Source: Planctomycetota bacterium
GTDB taxonomy: Bacteria; Planctomycetota; Planctomycetia; Pirellulales; Pirellulaceae
Assembly (NCBI GenBank): GCA_963204915.1
Contig: CAUJHS010000060.1
Location: 1 to 64,000 of the forward strand
Direction: 5' to 3'
Length of the DNA: 64,000 nt
Of this stretch, positions 41,748-50,469 are shown in pieces. How positions within the stretch are numbered: position 1 is the stretch's first letter; every line of letters starts with the position of its first letter. The position numbers were made by a program, and so were the translations under genes. Under the pieces are notes generated by a model, which searched no databases, had not been told where the DNA came from, and saw only the letters and a list, made by a program, of their open reading frames with translations.

Positions 41748-42770
41748 ATGTCGCTGTGCCGCATGTTTTTGCGTTTTGGTACGCCACAAAAGAGGGTTTT
41801 GGCTGCGCTGAGTTGCGGAGCGGCGTTTTTAATGGTGTTCGGTTCCGGGGCGACGACATCGGCTCAGGGGCCAACTGCGGGGCGACCGCGCGCCTTGGCG
41901 CCGGGTGTTCTCACCGTGATTCCTCCCCGTTTGGAGGAGGAGGAAATGTACAGCGGTCCGATTTCGCTACCGGAAATTAGCGTGGGAATGCCGGAACTTG
42001 CTTGGACGCCTCACTTTATGGCGAAGTCGGAAACCATCGCCGAACGCGCGAAGAGCGTGGTGTTGCGGCGTAACGTATGGGGCTTGGAATTCGCCTTCAA
42101 ACCGGTACGCATGATTTACGTGGATGTGCCCCAGCCCAGCGGCCGCCTGGAACGCAAACTGATTTGGTACATGGTGTACCGCGTGCGCAATCCGGGTCGG
42201 CACTTGGCCCCGGAGCCGCAGGTAGATAAATTCGGCCACACGTTGTACGCTCCGGGCGCGGTGAACTTCTCGCGACATTTCTTCCCCACCTTTGTGCTGC
42301 GAAGTCATGACTTTGGGAAGGAATACTTGGATCGGGTCATTCCCACCGCGATTCCGTTGATCCAGCAGAGGGAAGATCGGAACACGCCGCTCTATAACAC
42401 CGTCGAGATCAGCCGGATGCAAATTCCCGTTGATGGCGGTCCGGACGACCGAGGCGTTTGGGGCGTGGCGACCTGGGAGGACGTTGACCCGCGCATCGAC
42501 TTCTTCTCGGTGTACATCCAGGGTTTAACCAACGCCTATAAGTTTGTCGATCCAGAAGGGGGTTATAAAAAGGGGGATCCCCCCGGAACGGGGAGGCTCT
42601 TCGCCACGAAAACCCTTCAACTGAACTTCTGGCGGGCCGGCGACATGCAGAATCCCACGGAAGACGAGATTCGCTACGGTCTTCCTTTGGTGGAAGCAGC
42701 CGAGCAAAGTCAGTATCTGACGATGTACGAACAGCAGACGTGGGTTGATCACCAGTGGGTTTACCGGTAA
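41748..42770 (+). CDS. Exported conserved hypothetical protein
   Basis: 340 residues with a signal peptide (GSGATTSAQG, cleavage near residue 40). Conserved-looking stretches: WGLEFAFKPVRMIYVDVPQ, KLIWYMVYRVRNPGRHLAPE and DRGVWGVATWEDVDPRIDFF. A second strand set follows in the C-terminal half. Seems a beta-rich periplasmic protein typical of planctomycetes, of unknown role. It precedes rpmA-obgE; a hairpin with T-run lies between, so it may be in the same transcript or end there. Confidence 0.75.
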   Translation: MSLCRMFLRFGTPQKRVLAALSCGAAFLMVFGSGATTSAQGPTAGRPRALAPGVLTVIPPRLEEEEMYSGPISLPEISVGMPELAWTPHFMAKSETIAERAKSVVLRRNVWGLEFAFKPVRMIYVDVPQPSGRLERKLIWYMVYRVRNPGRHLAPEPQVDKFGHTLYAPGAVNFSRHFFPTFVLRSHDFGKEYLDRVIPTAIPLIQQREDRNTPLYNTVEISRMQIPVDGGPDDRGVWGVATWEDVDPRIDFFSVYIQGLTNAYKFVDPEGGYKKGDPPGTGRLFATKTLQLNFWRAGDMQNPTEDEIRYGLPLVEAAEQSQYLTMYEQQTWVDHQWVYR

Positions 42771-42859
42771 AAATAAGGGTTTGAGCAGCCCCATGACCAT
42801 GGGGCCGAGTATCGCCCCACCCGACGTGGCGAACTTTCTCGCGTGGAATAGGTTCAAAA

Positions 42860-42893
42860 AGGACGAACAGGAATGTTCGTCCTCTATTTTTTT
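42860..42893 (+). terminator. Intrinsic terminator / possible attenuator before rpmA
   Basis: AGGACGAAC (42860-42868) pairs with GTTCGTCCT (42875-42883) around a 6-base loop, followed by CTA and seven T. It lies 89 bases after the preceding stop codon and ends 27 bases before the rpmA ATG. No promoter fits in those 27 bases, so transcription of rpmA must either read through it or start before it. This suits a regulated attenuator in the rpmA leader. Confidence 0.8.
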
Positions 42894-42920
42894 GTCGCAC
42901 ATTTGGAAGGATTACGCGTC

Positions 42921-43190
42921 ATGGCTCATAAGAAAGGTCAAGGGTCCAGCCGGAACGGTCGTGACTCGAACGCGCAGCGGCGCGGAGTGAAGAAGTTTGG
43001 CGGCGAGCGCGTTCGTGCGGGGAATATCCTCGTCCGGCAGGTGGGCACCAAGTTCCACCCCGGTAAGGGCGTGGGCATGGGAAGCGATTACACGTTATTT
43101 GCACTCGTCGACGGTGTGGTGAAGTTCGATCGCTCGGGACGCCGGGTGAACGTGCTGGCGGCGCAAGCCCAGCCGGTTGAAGCTCAGTAA
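42921..43190 (+). CDS. rpmA: 50S ribosomal protein L27
   Basis: 89 residues from ATG 42921 (GGAAGG upstream). [36 protein letters not shown] split here is the classic L27 start; the N-terminal tail reaches the peptidyl-transferase centre. No N-terminal cleavage extension is present. [20 protein letters not shown] closes the domain. The usual upstream rplU (L21) gene is absent; an exported hypothetical protein lies there instead. obgE follows 132 bases downstream. Confidence 0.95.
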   Translation: MAHKKGQGSSRNGRDSNAQRRGVKKFGGERVRAGNILVRQVGTKFHPGKGVGMGSDYTLFALVDGVVKFDRSGRRVNVLAAQAQPVEAQ

Positions 43191-43322
43191 CACGCACGAA
43201 CCTTCTTTTACTGTTTAGCCGCGACGCTCCGGAGTATGCGTTCCTTGACGCTCTCTGGCGCCTCGCGGCTATAATTTTGGAACTTCTGTTTTCCGTCGTG
43301 TTGTTTGGATAGGTCGCGCTGC

Positions 43323-44336
43323 ATGTTTGTAGACCGCGTAAAGATCGAAGTGCAAGCCGGCGACGGCGGCGATGGCTGCATGAGCTTTCGCCGCGAGTTT
43401 CGCGTTCCGCGCGGTGGTCCCGACGGCGGCGATGGTGGTCGCGGCGGCAACGTCATGATCGTGGCCAAGCCCGGCGTCGATAGCCTGAACGCCCTATCGC
43501 ATAAGAAGCATTGGCGGGCGGAGTCCGGCGTGAACGGTAGCGGCTCCAACCGCCATGGCCGCAATGGCGAAGACCTGGTGATCGAAGTTCCTCCCGGCAC
43601 CGTGGTGATGGACGCCAACGAAGGCTTTATCATCAAAGACTTGACGGTCGAAGGCGATAGCGTCATCGCGGCGCGCGGCGGCAAAGGGGGGTATGGCAAC
43701 ACTCGGTTCAAGTCGTCTACTCATCAAGCCCCGCGCGAGACGACGCCCGGCGGGGAAGGCGAACACCGCGAGCTTATCTTGGAGCTGAAGGTGATTGCCG
43801 ACGTAGGGCTGATCGGCAAACCTAACGCGGGTAAAAGTACGCTGCTAAGCCGGTTGTCGCGTGCTCGCCCGGAGATTGCCGACTACCCCTTCACCACGAA
43901 GCACCCGAACTTGGGGCTCGTGCAGATCGACTTCGATCGGTCGTTCGTGATGGCCGATATTCCCGGATTGATCGAAGGCGCCCATCAAGGCGTAGGACTG
44001 GGGCACGAGTTTCTGCGGCATGTCGAGCGCGCCGGGATTCTGGTGCATCTCGTCGAATGCTGCCCTGTCGACGGCAGTGATCCGATTGAGAACTATCGCG
44101 CGATCCGCCGCGAACTGGTGGAGTACAGCGAGGCGCTCGGCCAACGCGCGGAGGTGATCGCCGTGACCAAGGCCGAACTGCCTGGCGCCGCCGAAGTGCA
44201 ACAACGCCTGGCGAGCGAACTGAGCCGCGAAGTCTTGCTCATTTCGTCGGTCACCGGCCAGGGACTCAACACGCTGGTTCGCGCCGTCGCCCGAGAGTTG
44301 GACGCGCGTCACACGGCGGAGAACGCGGCCAGTTAA
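43323..44336 (+). CDS. obgE: Obg-family GTPase
   Basis: 337 residues from ATG 43323. The Gly-rich OBG domain ([44 protein letters not shown]) is followed by the G domain: G1 [10 protein letters not shown]2/G3 FTTKHPNLG and [10 protein letters not shown]4 TKAE in place of NKxD, and G5 ISSVTGQG. It lacks the C-terminal OCT domain, as is usual outside Firmicutes. ObgE is an essential ribosome-assembly GTPase. The rpmA-obgE neighbourhood is conserved in bacteria. Confidence 0.94.
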   Translation: MFVDRVKIEVQAGDGGDGCMSFRREFRVPRGGPDGGDGGRGGNVMIVAKPGVDSLNALSHKKHWRAESGVNGSGSNRHGRNGEDLVIEVPPGTVVMDANEGFIIKDLTVEGDSVIAARGGKGGYGNTRFKSSTHQAPRETTPGGEGEHRELILELKVIADVGLIGKPNAGKSTLLSRLSRARPEIADYPFTTKHPNLGLVQIDFDRSFVMADIPGLIEGAHQGVGLGHEFLRHVERAGILVHLVECCPVDGSDPIENYRAIRRELVEYSEALGQRAEVIAVTKAELPGAAEVQQRLASELSREVLLISSVTGQGLNTLVRAVARELDARHTAENAAS

Positions 44337-44450
44337 TCGCCAGAACAGACGAATACGAAACCCGATGCGAGTTCGCGGGCTCATGACACTGGCCGGGTTC
44401 CGAGAATACAATCATTTGACACGTCTCGATCGCTCACCACCCGATTAGCG

Positions 44451-45122
44451 ATGATCCTTCGTTTTCCCGAAGTCCTGCACGTGACCGTGCCTGAAACCGC
44501 CCGCACTTTGGAGGGCTTTCGTCAATGGGTCGCGTCGAAGGGCTTTCCCGAATCTGCGCGGATTTCCTATCTCGCTGGGGAGTTGTTCATCGATATGAGT
44601 CCTGAAATGTTCGACTCGCACAATCAGGTGAAGGCCGAGATCGATGGCGTACTCCAACCTCTCGTGAAAAAATATGATCTCGGCAAGTACTGCCCTGATG
44701 GACTTTGGATTACCAATGACGACGCAGACCTTTCGACCGAGGCGGACGCGACCTTTCTGAGCTGGGAGCGGTTAAAAAGCGGCGCGATGCAACTGATTCC
44801 ACGCGGCGAGGGGCGTGACGGTATCGAGATGCGCGGCAGCCCCGATTGGGTGCTAGAAATTGTCAGCAACACTTCCGAGCGCAAAGACGCGGTCCGGTTG
44901 TTGGATTTGTACTTCCGGGCCAACGTGCGCGAGTATTGGTTGATTGACGCTCGTGGCGACTCGATTCTCTTTACGATCTACCACCGTGGTGAGGAAGCGT
45001 TTGCAGCCGTCGCGGCGGTCGAGGGTTGGCTTCCTTCGGTGGTGTTTGCAGGCCAATTTCGCCTGTCGCGCGAGCGCGATTGCATCGGCGGTTGGAGTTA
45101 CACGCTGGAAATGCGGCAATAG
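44451..45122 (+). CDS. Uma2-family putative endonuclease (DUF820)
   Basis: 223 residues. ISYLAGELFIDMSPE and HNQVKAEIDGVL open it, then PDWVLEIVSNTSERKDAVRL, LYFRANVREYWLIDAR. These are the PD-(D/E)XK core of Uma2 (D-x(n)-E-x-V/K), with the E of EIVSNTS and K of RKD nearby. The family is abundant in cyanobacteria and planctomycetes, of unknown cell role. The gene is convergent with the EF-Tu gene; a bidirectional terminator separates the two. Confidence 0.88.
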   Translation: MILRFPEVLHVTVPETARTLEGFRQWVASKGFPESARISYLAGELFIDMSPEMFDSHNQVKAEIDGVLQPLVKKYDLGKYCPDGLWITNDDADLSTEADATFLSWERLKSGAMQLIPRGEGRDGIEMRGSPDWVLEIVSNTSERKDAVRLLDLYFRANVREYWLIDARGDSILFTIYHRGEEAFAAVAAVEGWLPSVVFAGQFRLSRERDCIGGWSYTLEMRQ

Positions 45123-45174
45123 ACTCGTCGGGAAGAGGGCGCTGCTTCAGGTTCATCGGATCGCTTTTTCAAAC

Positions 45175-45208
45175 AAAAAAGGCGACAGGCATTGCTGCCT
45201 GCCGCCTT
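45175..45208. terminator. Bidirectional intrinsic terminator
   Basis: GGCGACAGGCA (45181-45191) pairs with TGCCTGCCGCC (45196-45206) with one mismatch, loop TTGC. A run of A (45175-45180) gives the minus-strand transcript of EF-Tu a clean U-run; on the plus strand TTCTT follows. Confidence 0.85.
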
Positions 45209-45212
45209 CTTG

Positions 45213-46388
45213 CTAACCGAGGATCTCGGTCACCACGCCGGAGCCAACCGTGCGGCCCCCTTCGCGAATGGCGAAGCGGTTGCCCGCTTCAATCGCGACG
45301 GGTTTGAGCAGGTTGATCTCCAGCGCGGCGTTGTCGCCGGGCAGGACCATATCGGCGCTCAGTACGCGGGCCTGGCCCGTCACGTCGGTCGTGCGGAAGT
45401 AGAACTGCGGCTTATAACCGTCAAAAAACGGCGTGTGTCGGCCGCCTTCCTCCTTAGTGAGGACGTAAATCTCGGCGCGGAACCGCATATGCGGCTCGAT
45501 GGCGCCAGGCGCCGTCACCACCTGGCCGCGCTCCACGTCGTGATGCTTCACGCCGCGCAGGAGCAGCCCCACGTTGTAACCCGCCTTGCCTACCTCCAGG
45601 GCCTTGTGGAACATCTGTACCCCGGTACATACCGAGTCGATCGTCTGGCGCAAACCGACAATCTGCACGCGGTCGCCCGCGCGCACCTCGCCTTGCTCGA
45701 TCTTGCCTGTAACCACGGCGCCGCGTCCCTCAATGTGACGCACGCCTTCAATGGCGAGCAAGAACGGCTTGTCGACGGCGCGGATCGGGTCGGGAATTTG
45801 CGTGTCCAGCGCTTCGAGCAACGCGTGAATGCACCGGGCAAATGTTTCCTCACCCGGATGATCCAGCGCGCCTTTGGCGTTGCCGCGAATCACCGTGACC
45901 GCATCGCCGTCGTAACCGTAACGACTGAGGAGTTCGCGCGTTTCCATCTCGACCAGGTCGATCAATTCGACGTCCTCCACCAGATCGCACTTGTTGATGA
46001 ACACCACCAGGTTGGGCACGTTCACCTGCCGCGCGAGCAGCACGTGTTCGCGCGTTTGCGGCATGGGACCATCCACGGCGCTGGTTAGCAGGATCGCGCC
46101 GTCCATTTGGGCCGCACCGGTAATCATGTTCTTGATGTAGTCGGCGTGGCCCGGACAGTCGATGTGGGCGTAGTGCCGGCGCGCGGTTGCGTACTCCACG
46201 TGACCGGCGATCACGGTGACGACCTTCGTGGGGTCGCGGTGAACGCCGCCTTTGGCGACTTCGTGGTAGGTCTTGACCGTGGCCAGCCCTTGCTGCGCCT
46301 GCACCGCCAGAATGGCGGCGGTCAGCGTCGTCTTGCCGTGGTCGATGTGACCGATGGTTCCCACATTGACATGCACTTTGTCGCTCAT
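45213..46388 (-). CDS. tuf: Elongation factor Tu, divergent paralogue
   Basis: 391 residues from ATG 46388 (AAAGGG upstream). G1 GHIDHGKT (13-20), DCPGH (78-82), NKCD (132-135) and RGNAKGAL are intact, and domains 2-3 run to the normal end [19 protein letters not shown]. The effector loop departs from the standard RGITIN: it reads [22 protein letters not shown], keeping the Thr (58). As I recall, planctomycete EF-Tu share a TK.VTI form of this loop, so the change is at least partly lineage-typical. It lacks about five residues of the usual N-terminus. Not beside secE-nusG; it follows tRNA-Ser. Confidence 0.85.
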   Translation of the reverse strand: MSDKVHVNVGTIGHIDHGKTTLTAAILAVQAQQGLATVKTYHEVAKGGVHRDPTKVVTVIAGHVEYATARRHYAHIDCPGHADYIKNMITGAAQMDGAILLTSAVDGPMPQTREHVLLARQVNVPNLVVFINKCDLVEDVELIDLVEMETRELLSRYGYDGDAVTVIRGNAKGALDHPGEETFARCIHALLEALDTQIPDPIRAVDKPFLLAIEGVRHIEGRGAVVTGKIEQGEVRAGDRVQIVGLRQTIDSVCTGVQMFHKALEVGKAGYNVGLLLRGVKHHDVERGQVVTAPGAIEPHMRFRAEIYVLTKEEGGRHTPFFDGYKPQFYFRTTDVTGQARVLSADMVLPGDNAALEINLLKPVAIEAGNRFAIREGGRTVGSGVVTEILG

Positions 46389-46517
46389 TGGAACGCCCTT
46401 TCTTTCCCAAGGGTGATGCGACGCGCATAGCTCAACCACCAAGGCGAGCGAACCTCGATTGGCCTTTTTGTGGCGACAAGCCCCGCCAGGGCCGGCGCGT
46501 CGCGATGCAAAATCCAG

Positions 46518-46600
46518 CGGAGGGCGCGGGACTCGAACCCGCAAGGCTGTGACGCCCGACTGGTTAGCAACCAGTTTCCTTTCCAATTCGGATGCCCTCC
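46518..46600 (-). tRNA. tRNA-Ser (anticodon GCU)
   Basis: 83 nt on the minus strand. Acceptor GGAGGGC (46594-46600) pairs with GCCCTCC; anticodon arm ACTGG-TTGCTAA-CCAGT holds GCT; a long variable arm, GGC...GCC, follows; the T arm is GCGGG-TTCGAGT-CCCGC. Discriminator G73 and the long variable arm are serine hallmarks. CCA is not encoded. It lies 129 bases upstream of EF-Tu and 247 bases beyond serS on the same strand. Confidence 0.9.
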
Positions 46601-46607
46601 GAAAACG

Positions 46608-46643
46608 AAAAAACCCCGGCGACCGTTTGGCCGCCGGGGTTTT
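46608..46643 (-). terminator. Intrinsic terminator of serS
   Basis: AAAACCCCGGC (46610-46620) pairs with GCCGGGGTTTT (46633-46643). On the minus strand the hairpin is followed by TTTTTT (46608-46613 complement), a strong terminator after serS. It also separates serS from the tRNA-Ser/EF-Tu unit. Confidence 0.85.
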
Positions 46644-46847
46644 CCCCGTGAAGGATGCAATATCCTCACAAGCCAGAACGGCGCCATTGCTCATCACTTG
46701 AGCGTGATGAACTTGAGCTGCTTCGGCGGGAGGAGAAACGAACCATGACAATCACTGCGCGGAGTAATCCAATCAACGTCTTTAAGCAGGACGCGCGGTC
46801 GGAGGGAAGGTTCGCGCGTTCCAATAAGTTTCGAGCGACGAGAAAAT

Positions 46848-48131
46848 CTACTTTCCGCCGATGCGAGCTTTACCCACCCACGGCTGGAGAACTTCAGGAA
46901 TGCGAATCGAGCCGTCTTCTTCCTGGTAGTTTTCGAGAATTGCAATAAGCGCGCGACTAATGGCCACGGCCGTACCATTGAGGGTATGCACGAAGTGCGT
47001 GCCTTTTTCACCTTTGTTCTTATAGCGAATGTCGAGGCGGCGGGCTTGATAGTCGGTGCAGTTCGAGGTGCTGGTGACTTCGCCCCACTCGCCTCCTTCG
47101 CCGCGGCCGGGCATCCACGCTTCGAGGTCATACTTGCGATACGCCGGGCCGCCCAGGTCGCCGGTAGCGGTATCGACGACGCGATACGGAATGCCTAAGC
47201 CGTCGAACACGCGGCACTCCAGCGCACAAATGCGCTCCAGCGTGGCGTCGCTCTCTTCGGGCCGTGTGAAGGCGAACATTTCGACCTTTGTGAACTGGTG
47301 CACGCGATAGATGCCGCGCGACGCCCGGCCCGCGGCGCCGGCTTCGGTGCGGAAACAGTGACTCACGCCGCAGTACAACAAAGGCAACTTTTCCGCGTCA
47401 AGCACTTTGCCTGCATGCATACCGCCGAGGGTAATTTCGGCGGTGGCGACGAGATTCAAGTCGGTGTTCTCGATGCTATAGATTTGCGTCGCTTCGCCGC
47501 GAGGAATGAAGCCCACGCCTTGCAGCACTTCGTCGCGGGCCAGGTCCGGGGTGATCACCGGCGTAAAGCCTTCGGCAATCAATAAATCGAGCGCATACTT
47601 TTGCAGCGCGAGTTCAAGCAGCACCGCCTCGTTCTTGAGAAAGTAGAACCCGTGGCCGGCCACTTGGGCGCCTGATTCGAAGTCGATCAGGTCGTGCTTC
47701 TCCGCTAGTTCAACGTGATCGAGCGGCTTAAACGTGAACTGGGGCGGCTGATGCTTGCCGCGCCGAACTTCCCGATTGGCTTCTTCGCCCGGTCCTACCG
47801 GCGCCTCGGGATGGGTCAGGTTAGGAACCACGCGCAGCAGATCGAGCACCTGCCGATCGAGTTCGTCGTGCTCGGCCTGGGCGGCGTCTTGCCGTTCGCG
47901 CACCTTCCGGCCTTCGTCGATCAGCGGTTGACGCTCGTCTTGCGTTTTCGCCTTCTTGATGTTGGCGGCGATTTCGTTCTTGCGCCGGTTCAACTCCTCG
48001 ACTTCCAAGAGACGCGCGCGGCGCTGTTTTTCTAACTCAACCAGGCGATGCACGTCGGCCTTGACGCCCCGGTTGCTATTGTTTTGATGGACAAGTTCGG
48101 CGTTCTCGACAACAAAGCGACGATCAAGCAT
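46848..48131 (-). CDS. serS: Seryl-tRNA synthetase
   Basis: 427 residues. N-terminal coiled-coil arm (residues about 25-105: VKADVHRLVELEKQRRARLL, RRKNEIAANIKKAK) that grips the tRNA-Ser long arm, then the class II catalytic core: motif 2 CFRTEAGAAGRASRGIYRVHQF and motif 3 LNGTAVAISRALIAILENYQ. It charges tRNA-Ser (also tRNA-Sec where present). Ends ...EVLQPWVGKARIG. Its only neighbours on the strand are tRNA-Ser and EF-Tu past a terminator. Confidence 0.96.
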   Translation of the reverse strand: MLDRRFVVENAELVHQNNSNRGVKADVHRLVELEKQRRARLLEVEELNRRKNEIAANIKKAKTQDERQPLIDEGRKVRERQDAAQAEHDELDRQVLDLLRVVPNLTHPEAPVGPGEEANREVRRGKHQPPQFTFKPLDHVELAEKHDLIDFESGAQVAGHGFYFLKNEAVLLELALQKYALDLLIAEGFTPVITPDLARDEVLQGVGFIPRGEATQIYSIENTDLNLVATAEITLGGMHAGKVLDAEKLPLLYCGVSHCFRTEAGAAGRASRGIYRVHQFTKVEMFAFTRPEESDATLERICALECRVFDGLGIPYRVVDTATGDLGGPAYRKYDLEAWMPGRGEGGEWGEVTSTSNCTDYQARRLDIRYKNKGEKGTHFVHTLNGTAVAISRALIAILENYQEEDGSIRIPEVLQPWVGKARIGGK

Positions 48132-48342
48132 GGCGGTGCCTTGGTAAACGAAATGACTCGTCTGGGAATGTTTTAGGAATCTGCTTCGCAGCGAGGACCG
48201 TTTGCGAACGGCATGTTAGAGCGGTCAACGCTCAATCAATAGCGGGATAAGAAAGTCGGGCCAAAAGTTCGCCTCTCCGTGGAAACTTTCCCGCCGGACG
48301 TTGGATGCACGCCTCCCTCGATGCGTCGTCCGCGGACGGCGG

Positions 48343-49713
48343 TTACACGGTCGTCCGGCTTAACTCCTCCCACAGGTGACAACTGGCTTTGATTCCGCGA
48401 TGGAAATCTACCAGGCGAAACTTCTCGTTGGGGCTATGGGTGTTGTCGTCATCCAAGCCCCAACCAAGCAGCAGCGCGTCGGCGCCTAATTGTTGCTGGA
48501 AGTCCAACACAATGGGAATTGAGCCTCCTTCGCAAATGAACACCGGCGCCTGGCCAAACCCGCGCTCCACGGCTCGCGCCGCTGCGGACATATAAGGGCA
48601 ATCCAGCGGGGTGCGCACGCCTGGCGCCCCGTGCATGTCGATCAGCTCCATCGTGACGCCGGGCGGACACCGCTTCTCCAGGTACGCCTGCAAACTCTGC
48701 GAGATCTTCTTGGGATCCTGGTTCGGCACAAGGCGGAAGCTGAACTTGGCGCCAGCTTTGGCGGGCAAGACCGTCTTGGCGCCTTCGGCCTGGTAACCGC
48801 CAAAAATTCCATTGATATCGAAAGTGGGACGCGCCCAGCGGCGCTCCAGCGTGGTATAGCCGGCTTCTCCGGCCAAGGCGTTCACGCCCAACTGCCGTTG
48901 GAACGCCGCTTCATCGAACGGCAGCGCGGCGAATTGCTCGCGCTCCTGCGGGGTAAGCGGGGTTACATCGTCATAGAAACCTGGAACTTGGATGCGGCCT
49001 TGGTCGTCGATAAGTGCGGCGAGCATCTTCGTTAACGCGTTGGCGGGGTTCATGACCGCCCCGCCAAACGTGCCCGAGTGCAAGTCTTGCTTGGGCCCGG
49101 TCAAGCGCAACTCATAGTAGGCGATGCCGCGGAGGCCGTAGGTAATCGCCGGGCGGTCTCGGCCAAACATCGAGGTGTCGCTAATCACCACGACATCGCA
49201 AGCCAACCGTTCCCGGTTTTCCTTGAGAAACGTGTGCAGGCTCTGGCTGCCGACTTCTTCTTCGCCCTCGATGAGGAACTTGACCTGAAGCGGCAAGCGG
49301 CCTTGGGTTTCGATCCAGGCTTGCACGCTTTTGAGGTGCGTGAGCATTTGCCCTTTGTCGTCGGTGGCGCCGCGTGCATAGATATTGCCGTCGCGGCGAG
49401 TCGGCTCAAAGGGCGGCGAGATCCACTGATCAAGCGGATCGGGCGGCTGGACGTCAAAGTGTCCATACACCAAAGCCACCGGCGCGCCAGGAACGGGCGG
49501 CGATTCGGCATAGACCATGGGATGTCCCGCGGTCTCGATCAACTCGACCTTCAACTCAAGGTGGCGCAATTGCTCGGCGACCCATTCCGCAGCCCGGCGC
49601 ACGTCGGGGGCGAAGCGTCGATCGGCGCTCACGCTGGGAATGCGCAGCAAGTCGCACAAGTCTTCCTCGAACTGCTGCCGCCGGTCTTCCAAATACACGT
49701 CAAAATCAGGCAT
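48343..49713 (-). CDS. M20-family metallopeptidase (dipeptidase)
   Basis: 456 residues from ATG 49713, GGAG 8 bases upstream; ATG 49740 is possible. Motifs: VYGHFDVQPPD (His ligand), GATDDKGQMLTH (bridging Asp), LIEGEEEVGSQSL (catalytic Glu then Glu ligand), SDTSMFG (Asp) and the C-terminal THSPNE (His). The lid dimerisation domain lies between. The order fits M20 dipeptidases of the carnosinase-like group (PepV/CNDP type). Cytosolic peptide breakdown is likely. Divergent from clpS. Confidence 0.93.
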   Translation of the reverse strand: MPDFDVYLEDRRQQFEEDLCDLLRIPSVSADRRFAPDVRRAAEWVAEQLRHLELKVELIETAGHPMVYAESPPVPGAPVALVYGHFDVQPPDPLDQWISPPFEPTRRDGNIYARGATDDKGQMLTHLKSVQAWIETQGRLPLQVKFLIEGEEEVGSQSLHTFLKENRERLACDVVVISDTSMFGRDRPAITYGLRGIAYYELRLTGPKQDLHSGTFGGAVMNPANALTKMLAALIDDQGRIQVPGFYDDVTPLTPQEREQFAALPFDEAAFQRQLGVNALAGEAGYTTLERRWARPTFDINGIFGGYQAEGAKTVLPAKAGAKFSFRLVPNQDPKKISQSLQAYLEKRCPPGVTMELIDMHGAPGVRTPLDCPYMSAAARAVERGFGQAPVFICEGGSIPIVLDFQQQLGADALLLGWGLDDDNTHSPNEKFRLVDFHRGIKASCHLWEELSRTTV

Positions 49714-49940
49714 TACCGTCGCTCCGTCTGGCAAACTCATGGGCAAAGGGTCCGCCTGGGCAAACTGGCCGGCACAGGAGGGGCCGGGGCAGCGCCGCGA
49801 ACACTTTTCCGTCGCTTAGGCGTTACAATATAATGGTGATGATCCAACCGGGCGAGCGGGGACGCGGACGTCCTCTTGCGGGAAGTAGGTTTTCGCCCAC
49901 TTGGTCGTTCTTTGTCCATCGCTGCCAACAGGTCTTCGTC

Positions 49941-50297
49941 GTGAGCGATAAAACGAGCGCCGCCGTTGCGGAACCGGCCGTCGAACAAGTTGCCAAAACC
50001 GAAAAGAAAAAGAAAGAAAAACCCAAGCGGCAACCGCGTTATCACGTCATTCTGTGGGACGACAATGATCACAGCTATGAATACGTGATCGAAATGATGC
50101 AAGATTTGTTCGGTCATCCGAAGGAGCGCGGTTTCGAGATCGCCAAGGAAGTCGACACGACAGGGCGCGCCATTTGTCTAACCACCACGTTGGAGCATGC
50201 CGAATTAAAGCGCGACCAGATTCACGCCTTTGGCAAAGATCGGTACATCGTCCGGTGCCAAGGCTCGATGAAAGCGACCATCGAGGCCGAGCGATAG
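49941..50297 (+). CDS. clpS: ATP-dependent Clp protease adaptor ClpS
   Basis: 118 residues from GTG 49941 (AGG upstream); a Lys-rich N-terminal tail (about 1-40: KTEKKKKEKPKRQP) then the core RYHVILWDDNDHSYEYVIEMM. The Asp-Asp-Asn and Asp/His region binds N-degron residues (the DDN motif and the H). It delivers N-end rule substrates to ClpA/ClpC. clpA is not adjacent. The unusually long basic N-terminal extension is a point to check. Confidence 0.92.
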   Translation: MSDKTSAAVAEPAVEQVAKTEKKKKEKPKRQPRYHVILWDDNDHSYEYVIEMMQDLFGHPKERGFEIAKEVDTTGRAICLTTTLEHAELKRDQIHAFGKDRYIVRCQGSMKATIEAER

Positions 50298-50469
50298 TTG
50301 ACTCCGCTCGAACCATTTCATCGAATGGTCGTCCATGTTTTTGCCAACTGCAGCTATCAGCGTCTGGGCGCGAGCCCGCGGTTCCACGCGAGAACCGCAC
50401 GCCAGCGCGTAGCGACTGATTCGAAAGAGCCCACAACCCTCCGAAGCACTTACGCCCTAATGGATTCTC

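Noticed and set aside
48132-48342. Gene between serS and the M20 peptidase
   Set aside because: No frame with a plausible start or composition in the 211 bases.
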